Shown here piece after piece: positions 8,147 to 12,232 of a stretch of DNA of 12,232 bases. The notes below the pieces were generated by a model. That model was not told where the DNA came from and did no database searches. It saw only the letters and a program-made list of their open reading frames with translations. The DNA is taken from positions 1 through 12,232 of the forward strand of contig QLUS01000042.1 of NCBI GenBank assembly GCA_018725535.1, read 5' to 3'. This stretch comes from Bacillota bacterium (GTDB taxonomy: Bacteria; Bacillota; UBA994). A program made the translations under genes and the position numbers. Position 1 is the stretch's first letter. Each line of letters begins with the position of its first letter.

Positions 8147-9172
8147 ATGGAGAAGAAAAAGGCTCTAGAGATGGCACTGCATCAGATCGAGAAGCAGTTC
8201 GGCAAGGGTTCCGTGATGCGTCTAGGGGGGGACGGCGACAAAGCTTCGTTCGAAGTGATTCGCACTGGCGCTATGTCGCTAGACATTGCTTTAGGCGTGG
8301 GCGGGGTGCCGCGCGGCCGTGTAGTTGAAATCTATGGCCCTGAGTCTAGCGGCAAGACCACAGTGGCACTTCACATCATCGCCGAGGCGCAGAAGAACGG
8401 CGGGATAGCAGCATTCATTGACGCTGAGCATGCGCTTGACCCCTCCTATGCGCGCAAAATAGGTGTAAACTTAGAAGACCTCTTGGTTTCTCAGCCCGAT
8501 ACAGGTGAACAGGCACTGGAGATAGCGGAGGCTTTGGTCCGCAGCGGGGCTGTAGACGTTGTCGTTGTTGACTCAGTGGCCGCATTAGTTCCACGTGCCG
8601 AAATTGAAGGCGAAATGGGTGACGCACACGTAGGTCTACAGGCGCGCCTAATGTCACAGGCGCTCCGCAAACTGGCCAGTGCCATCAGTAAGTCTAAGAC
8701 TACGGCCATCTTTATTAACCAGCTAAGAGAAAAGGTTGGCGTGATGTTCGGCAATCCCGAAACGACGCCGGGCGGCAGAGCGCTAAAGTTTTACGCTACG
8801 ATTCGCTTAGAGGTACGGCGCATAGAGTCCATTAAGTCTGGGCAGGAAGTGGTAGGCAACCGCACTCGCGTAAAGGTTGTTAAGAACAAAGTGGCACCGC
8901 CCTTTAGAGTGGCCGATTTTGACATTATGTACGGTGAGGGCATTTCGCGCGAGGGTAGCATTCTCGATACGGCCACTGATATGGATATTGTCGTAAAGAG
9001 CGGGGCTTGGTACTCTTTTGAGGACGAGAGGCTAGGACAAGGCAGAGAAAATGCCAAGAATTACTTGCGCGAGCGCCAAGACATTGCCAGCAAGGTGGAG
9101 TCCCGCATTCGTGAGCGGTTAGGCACAGGTAAAGTAGCGCTTAAGACTAGCGGAGAAACGTTTGAAGAATAG
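8147..9172 (+). CDS. recA: Recombinase RecA
   Basis: This ATP-dependent strand-exchange protein acts in homologous recombination and as co-protease for LexA self-cleavage in the SOS response. The Walker A motif GPESSGKT is at residues 64-71, followed by the IDAEHALDP, VVVDSVAALVP and FINQLREKVGVMFGNPETTPGG signatures of the RecA core. The start is ATG at 8147, with GGGGAGG 8 bases upstream, giving 341 residues and the usual MEKKKALEMAL beginning. An in-frame ATG at 8099 sits close to the predicted transcription start, has no ribosome binding site and would add 16 atypical residues. A LexA-type operator lies in its promoter, and recX overlaps its last 11 bases. Confidence 0.99.
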   Translation: MEKKKALEMALHQIEKQFGKGSVMRLGGDGDKASFEVIRTGAMSLDIALGVGGVPRGRVVEIYGPESSGKTTVALHIIAEAQKNGGIAAFIDAEHALDPSYARKIGVNLEDLLVSQPDTGEQALEIAEALVRSGAVDVVVVDSVAALVPRAEIEGEMGDAHVGLQARLMSQALRKLASAISKSKTTAIFINQLREKVGVMFGNPETTPGGRALKFYATIRLEVRRIESIKSGQEVVGNRTRVKVVKNKVAPPFRVADFDIMYGEGISREGSILDTATDMDIVVKSGAWYSFEDERLGQGRENAKNYLRERQDIASKVESRIRERLGTGKVALKTSGETFEE

Positions 9173-9632
9173 CGATCTGCGCCAAACTGCACTAAGGATC
9201 TTAGCGCGTCGCGATCACACGCAGCGAGAGCTTTACGACAAGTTGTTGCAGCGTGGTTTTTTACCTCAGGATGTGAGCGCGCTGTGTCAGGAATTTGTGC
9301 AGCAGGGCTATCTTGATGACCAGCGCGTCGCCGCGAGTTTACTGGAGAGTGCCACGGCCCGTGCTTCTACCGGCGCCAAGCTGTTTCGCAAGCGTCTGAT
9401 TGGGCGCGGGCTGCCGCCAGAACTGGTAGAGGGGACCGTTACAGCTTATGAGGAGCAGACCAAAGCTGACGCTCCGGCGATGCGCCTAGCTTTACAGTTG
9501 CATGCGCGCGGCAAGGACGGGGCCTTCATCCAGCGACACCTATGGCGCAAAGGCTTTTCGGCGCAGGACATTCGTACCGCCCTGCGGGAACTAGCAGACA
9601 CTTGTATTGACAATGGACAGGCTGAAGGCTAG
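9162..9632 (+). CDS. recX: Regulatory protein RecX
   Basis: RecX modulates RecA by binding along the filament groove, usually restraining strand exchange. The protein has 156 residues with the three-helix repeats of the family: the first contains RRDHTQRELYDKLLQRGF, the second QEFVQQGYLDDQRVA, then FRKRLIGRGLPPELV and a last repeat near the C-terminus (HLWRKGFSAQDIRTAL). The start is TTG at 9162, 6 bases after GGAG (9152-9155), overlapping the recA end by 11 bases, so translation is probably coupled to recA. Its 3' end also contains the likely -35 of the rny promoter, and its stop codon falls within the -10. Confidence 0.93.
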   Translation: MKNSDLRQTALRILARRDHTQRELYDKLLQRGFLPQDVSALCQEFVQQGYLDDQRVAASLLESATARASTGAKLFRKRLIGRGLPPELVEGTVTAYEEQTKADAPAMRLALQLHARGKDGAFIQRHLWRKGFSAQDIRTALRELADTCIDNGQAEG

Positions 9633-9635
9633 AAT
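9607..9635 (+). promoter_or_regulatory. Sigma-A promoter for rny, inside the end of recX
   Basis: A perfect -35 TTGACA (9607-9612) is separated by exactly 17 bases from TAGAAT (9630-9635), which matches the -10 consensus at five of six positions. It overlaps the last recX codons and stop. Transcription would start about 9642 and give a leader of roughly 90 bases before rny. This is one of the best consensus promoters in the window, but it lies upstream of an intrinsic terminator. Confidence 0.7.
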
Positions 9636-9641
9636 GATGTT

Positions 9642-9659
9642 AGAGAGTAGCAACGCTCT
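9642..9659 (+). other. Predicted stem-loop at the 5' end of the rny leader
   Basis: AGAGAGT (9642-9648) and ACGCTCT (9653-9659) pair at six of seven positions around the loop AGCA. The stem begins at the transcription start predicted from the promoter. Such 5' terminal stems often protect mRNA from 5'-end-dependent decay. The role here is inferred. Confidence 0.4.
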
Positions 9660-9679
9660 TGGTAAAGTACACTTGGGCT

Positions 9680-9704
9680 GACCGAGGGTTCTCGGTCTTT
9701 TTTT
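9680..9704 (+). terminator. Intrinsic terminator between recX and rny
   Basis: The stem GACCGAG (9680-9686) pairs perfectly with CTCGGTC (9691-9697) around the loop GGTT, followed at once by seven T (9698-9704). It would end the recA-recX transcript. Because the likely rny promoter is upstream of it, it may also act as an attenuator for rny. Confidence 0.9.
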
Positions 9705-9733
9705 GTAGATTTTTATGAGAGGAGGAACCCAAT

Positions 9734-11272
9734 ATCGAATTTGTAGTTATTGCCATCGTATTAGCAGCTATCCCTGCCGCTGCATATGGCGGATATCTAT
9801 ATCGCAAGCGTGTGGGCGAAAAGGCCGCCGGAGAGGCCGAAGTGGTCGCGCAAGCCATCGTTGAAGATGCCAAGAAACAATCAGAAGCCAAGAAACGCGA
9901 AGCTATACTTGAGGCCAAAGATGAAGTGTATAGGCTACGGCAAGAGGCCGACCGCGACATTAAAGAGCGTCGCTCGGAAGTTCTGCGACTAGAGCGCAGG
10001 TTACTGCAAAAGGACGAGACACTCGACAAGAAGATCGAGCAACTCGAACGCCGTGATGATCAGCTCAGCCGCAAAGAGGCGGATCTAAGTAAGCTAAAAG
10101 AGCGGGCTGAAGAATTAGTCCAAAAGCAGCGCAGCGAGCTCGAACGTGTTGCCGGGCTGACTCATGAAGAGGCGCGGACTCTACTGCTATCTAATATTGA
10201 GCAAGAAATCCGCCATGAAGCGTCGCTTATGATTCGGGAAGTGGAGTCGGAGGCGCGGGAGGAAGCAGACAAACGCGCGCGCGAGATCATTACCATAGCC
10301 ATCCAGCGCTGTGCGGCGGACCATTCCGCTGAGACGACCGTATCCGTCGTGGAGTTGCCTAATGACGAGATGAAGGGGCGCATTATTGGGCGCGAGGGCC
10401 GTAACATCCGTGCTCTAGAAACCCTTACCGGAGTAGACCTGATTATTGACGATACACCGGAAGCGGTAGTTCTTTCCGGGTTTGACCCTGTGCGGCGCGA
10501 AGTGGCTCGCATTGCCTTGGAACGCCTGATTGCCGACGGCCGCATTCATCCCGCCCGCATTGAAGAAGTGGTGGAGAAGGCGCAAAAGGAAGTCGAGCAA
10601 CGCATCCGCGAGGAAGGCGAGCGCGCTGTGTTTGATGTCGGCCTACACAGCTTGAACGGGGAATTAGTGAAGCTGCTCGGGAGACTGCGCTATCGGACCA
10701 GCTACGGACAGAATGTCCTTAAACATTCGTTAGAGGTGGCTCACCTAGCGGGTGCTATGGCCGCAGAACTAGGCGTAGACATACATGTTGCCAAGCGCGC
10801 AGGGCTTCTGCACGATATAGGCAAAGCCCTTGACCACGAGGTGGAGGGGCCGCACGTAGCCATCGGCGCAGACATGGCCAAGAAGTACCGCGAGCATCCC
10901 GCAGTTGTGCACGCCATCGCCGCGCATCATGGCGATGTTGACCCGCAGTCGATCGAAGCCATGCTTGTTGCCGCAGCGGACGCAATTTCTGCCGCAAGGC
11001 CCGGCGCACGACGCGAGAGCCTCGAGAACTACATTAAGCGTCTGCAGAAACTAGAGGAAATCGGCTCTTCGTTTGACGGCGTTGACAAAGTATATGCCAT
11101 TCAGGCCGGGCGCGAGATCCGCATTGTTGTTAAGCCGGAGCGAATAGATGACTTAGCCGCAATGAGAGTAGCGCGTGACATCTCCAAGCGCATAGAAAAT
11201 GAACTGGAGTATCCCGGACAAATCAAGGTGACGGTGATTAGAGAAACTAGGGCTGTAGAACTGGCGAAATAG
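9734..11272 (+). CDS. rny: Ribonuclease Y; start codon unclear (AUC or a lost base)
   Basis: RNase Y is a membrane-anchored endoribonuclease that initiates mRNA decay in many Bacillota. The frame from 9734 gives 512 residues, close to the roughly 520 of the Bacillus enzyme: one N-terminal membrane span (about 3-22), a long charged coiled coil to about 190, a KH domain with GREG at 219-222, and an HD domain with His360-Asp361 in LLHDIGKALDHE. The only recognised start codon downstream, GTG at 9812, would delete the membrane anchor. GGAGG at 9721-9725 points to the ATC codon at 9734, 8 bases downstream. If one G were missing after 9733, the start would be a normal ATG at 9732. The gene is otherwise intact and adjacent to ymdB. 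Confidence 0.95.
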   Translation: MEFVVIAIVLAAIPAAAYGGYLYRKRVGEKAAGEAEVVAQAIVEDAKKQSEAKKREAILEAKDEVYRLRQEADRDIKERRSEVLRLERRLLQKDETLDKKIEQLERRDDQLSRKEADLSKLKERAEELVQKQRSELERVAGLTHEEARTLLLSNIEQEIRHEASLMIREVESEAREEADKRAREIITIAIQRCAADHSAETTVSVVELPNDEMKGRIIGREGRNIRALETLTGVDLIIDDTPEAVVLSGFDPVRREVARIALERLIADGRIHPARIEEVVEKAQKEVEQRIREEGERAVFDVGLHSLNGELVKLLGRLRYRTSYGQNVLKHSLEVAHLAGAMAAELGVDIHVAKRAGLLHDIGKALDHEVEGPHVAIGADMAKKYREHPAVVHAIAAHHGDVDPQSIEAMLVAAADAISAARPGARRESLENYIKRLQKLEEIGSSFDGVDKVYAIQAGREIRIVVKPERIDDLAAMRVARDISKRIENELEYPGQIKVTVIRETRAVELAK

Positions 11273-11274
11273 GG

Positions 11275-11298
11275 AGAGCCGAGCGCAAGCTCGGCTCT
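11275..11298 (+). other. Strong RNA hairpin between rny and ymdB
   Basis: AGAGCCGAGC (11275-11284) and GCTCGGCTCT (11289-11298) form a perfect 10-base-pair stem closed by the GNRA tetraloop GCAA, starting three bases after the rny stop. Only TTAC follows, so it lacks the T run of an intrinsic terminator. It may stabilise or delimit the 3' end of rny mRNA, or be a weak terminator. Confidence 0.8.
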
Positions 11299-11340
11299 TA
11301 CACAACATTGCATGCAGAAGCATTCCATGGGAGGATTGAT

Positions 11341-12129
11341 GTGTTCAATATACTTTTTCTCGGAGATATCGTAGGGAAGCCAGGCAGGGAAGTGGTACGC
11401 CAACTTCTTTCTCAGTTGCGCTCACGCCACTCCGTTAACTACTGTATCGCTAACGGAGAAAACGCTGCGCACGGCACCGGTCTCACGCGCGAGGTGGCGG
11501 ATGAGCTTCTGAACATCGGCGTAGACGTGCTCACCGGCGGCAATCATACTTGGGACAAAAGGGAGATTTTCGAGTTTATTGATGAGTACCCGCGCGTGTT
11601 GCGGCCCGCTAATTACCCAAGCGGGATCCCGGGAAGCGGGGTGCTGCTGACTGAGGTCGGCTCCCCTCCCGTGCCGCTGGCGGTTGTCAGCTTGCTCGGC
11701 CGGACTTTTATGCCGCCGGTTGACTGCCCCTTCCAGGTGATGGACAGAGTCTTGGCCAGTTTGCCGCCTCACTGCCTTACATTTGTTGATTTTCACGCGG
11801 AGGCTACATCCGAAAAATTGGCCTTAGCCCATTATCTTGACGGAAGAGTGGCGGGCATTGTCGGTACGCACACGCATGTTCAGACAGCGGATGAGCGCCT
11901 GCTACCTAAGGGCACTGCCTATTTATCTGATGCTGGCATGTGTGGTCCCTACAATTCCGTGCTCGGCATCGCGGCTGCGCCGATCATACGTAAGTTCACC
12001 ACCGGCTTACCGGTGCGTTTTGAACTCGCTGAGGGTCCGAAGGTGTTGTCTGGCGCAGTGTACCACTTTGAGTTAGCCACGCAGAAAGCCGTGGCGGCTC
12101 CCGAGCGCATACATGCCTTGGTCCCATAA
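11341..12129 (+). CDS. ymdB: YmdB family metallophosphoesterase (TIGR00282)
   Basis: This is a dinuclear-metal phosphodiesterase. The Bacillus subtilis homologue hydrolyses 2',3'- and 3',5'-cyclic nucleotides and influences biofilm and motility choice. Metal-ligand motifs are present: LFLGDIVGKPGR with Asp9, NGENAAHG with Glu40, GGNHTWD with Asn68, DFHAE with His152, and GTHTHVQT with His177 and His179, close to the Bacillus numbering. The start is GTG at 11341, 6 bases after GGGAGG (11329-11334), giving 262 residues, a normal length. An in-frame ATG at 11308 would add 11 residues with no ribosome binding site. Pairing with rny is conserved in Bacillota and suggests a shared role in RNA-linked signalling, which is inference. 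Confidence 0.95.
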   Translation: MFNILFLGDIVGKPGREVVRQLLSQLRSRHSVNYCIANGENAAHGTGLTREVADELLNIGVDVLTGGNHTWDKREIFEFIDEYPRVLRPANYPSGIPGSGVLLTEVGSPPVPLAVVSLLGRTFMPPVDCPFQVMDRVLASLPPHCLTFVDFHAEATSEKLALAHYLDGRVAGIVGTHTHVQTADERLLPKGTAYLSDAGMCGPYNSVLGIAAAPIIRKFTTGLPVRFELAEGPKVLSGAVYHFELATQKAVAAPERIHALVP

Positions 12130-12149
12130 AATGGAATGGAGGACTGCTG

Positions 12150-12232
12150 ATGACTAGTCTGCTTCACTCTCGAGCTGTGGTTATTGACAGCCACTGCGAC
12201 ACCATCTTAAAGGTACTGAATTCACGCGGCGA
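12150..12232 (+). CDS. Membrane dipeptidase, peptidase family M19 (5' part only)
   Basis: The gene runs off the window after 27 codons. The start is ATG at 12150, with GGAGG 7 bases upstream. The visible N-terminus contains VVIDSHCDTILKVL, in which His15 and Asp17 form the HxD zinc-binding motif that opens M19 (renal dipeptidase-like) enzymes. These hydrolyse dipeptides, including some with D-residues at the C-terminal side. An M19 gene near rny and ymdB is common in Clostridia. The assignment rests on a short segment plus context. Confidence 0.8.
   Translation, partial: MTSLLHSRAVVIDSHCDTILKVLNSRG

Noticed and set aside
1..12232. Mobile element, CRISPR array, toxin-antitoxin, defence genes, tRNA or rRNA.
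   Set aside because: None seen on either strand; the window is filled by syntenic core genes with short gaps.

Overview
This window carries ordinary chromosomal core genes of a Bacillota (Firmicutes) bacterium, most likely a Clostridia-type lineage. The order uppP - ftsK/spoIIIE - rodZ - ygiQ - rimO - pgsA - cinA - recA - recX - rny - ymdB - M19 dipeptidase matches a conserved neighbourhood in that phylum; Bacillus subtilis keeps a related order from spoIIIE through ymfM, pgsA, cinA and recA to rny and ymdB. All genes are on the + strand, packed with short gaps or overlaps and mostly led by GGAGG-type ribosome binding sites. Base composition looks moderately GC-rich. Starts other than ATG are common: TTG for uppP, ygiQ and recX; GTG for ftsK, rodZ, pgsA, cinA and ymdB.

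Layout. Bases 1-145 hold no supported gene. They carry an extended -10 promoter embedded in a large inverted repeat in front of uppP. Bases 146-8059 look like one long transcription unit covering envelope, chromosome and modification functions: uppP (lipid carrier recycling), ftsK (DNA translocase), rodZ (cell shape), ygiQ and rimO (two radical SAM proteins), pgsA (phospholipid synthesis) and a short CinA amidase. A LexA-type operator on a sigma-A promoter then drives recA-recX. A second sigma-A promoter lies inside the end of recX. It is followed by a predicted 5' stem-loop, an intrinsic terminator and then rny (RNase Y). A strong GNRA-loop hairpin separates rny from ymdB. The window ends 27 codons into an M19 dipeptidase gene.

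I see no mobile element, CRISPR array, tRNA, rRNA or evident new system. The main anomalies are four places where one base seems to be gained or lost: near the 3' end of rimO (run of four G), near the 3' end of pgsA, in the spacer of the LexA box, and at the start codon of rny, where only AUC is available. Together they suggest either small indel errors in the assembly or real lesions, and they should be settled before any biology is built on them. The best biological leads are the promoter, stem-loop and terminator leader of rny, and the palindrome overlapping the uppP promoter.
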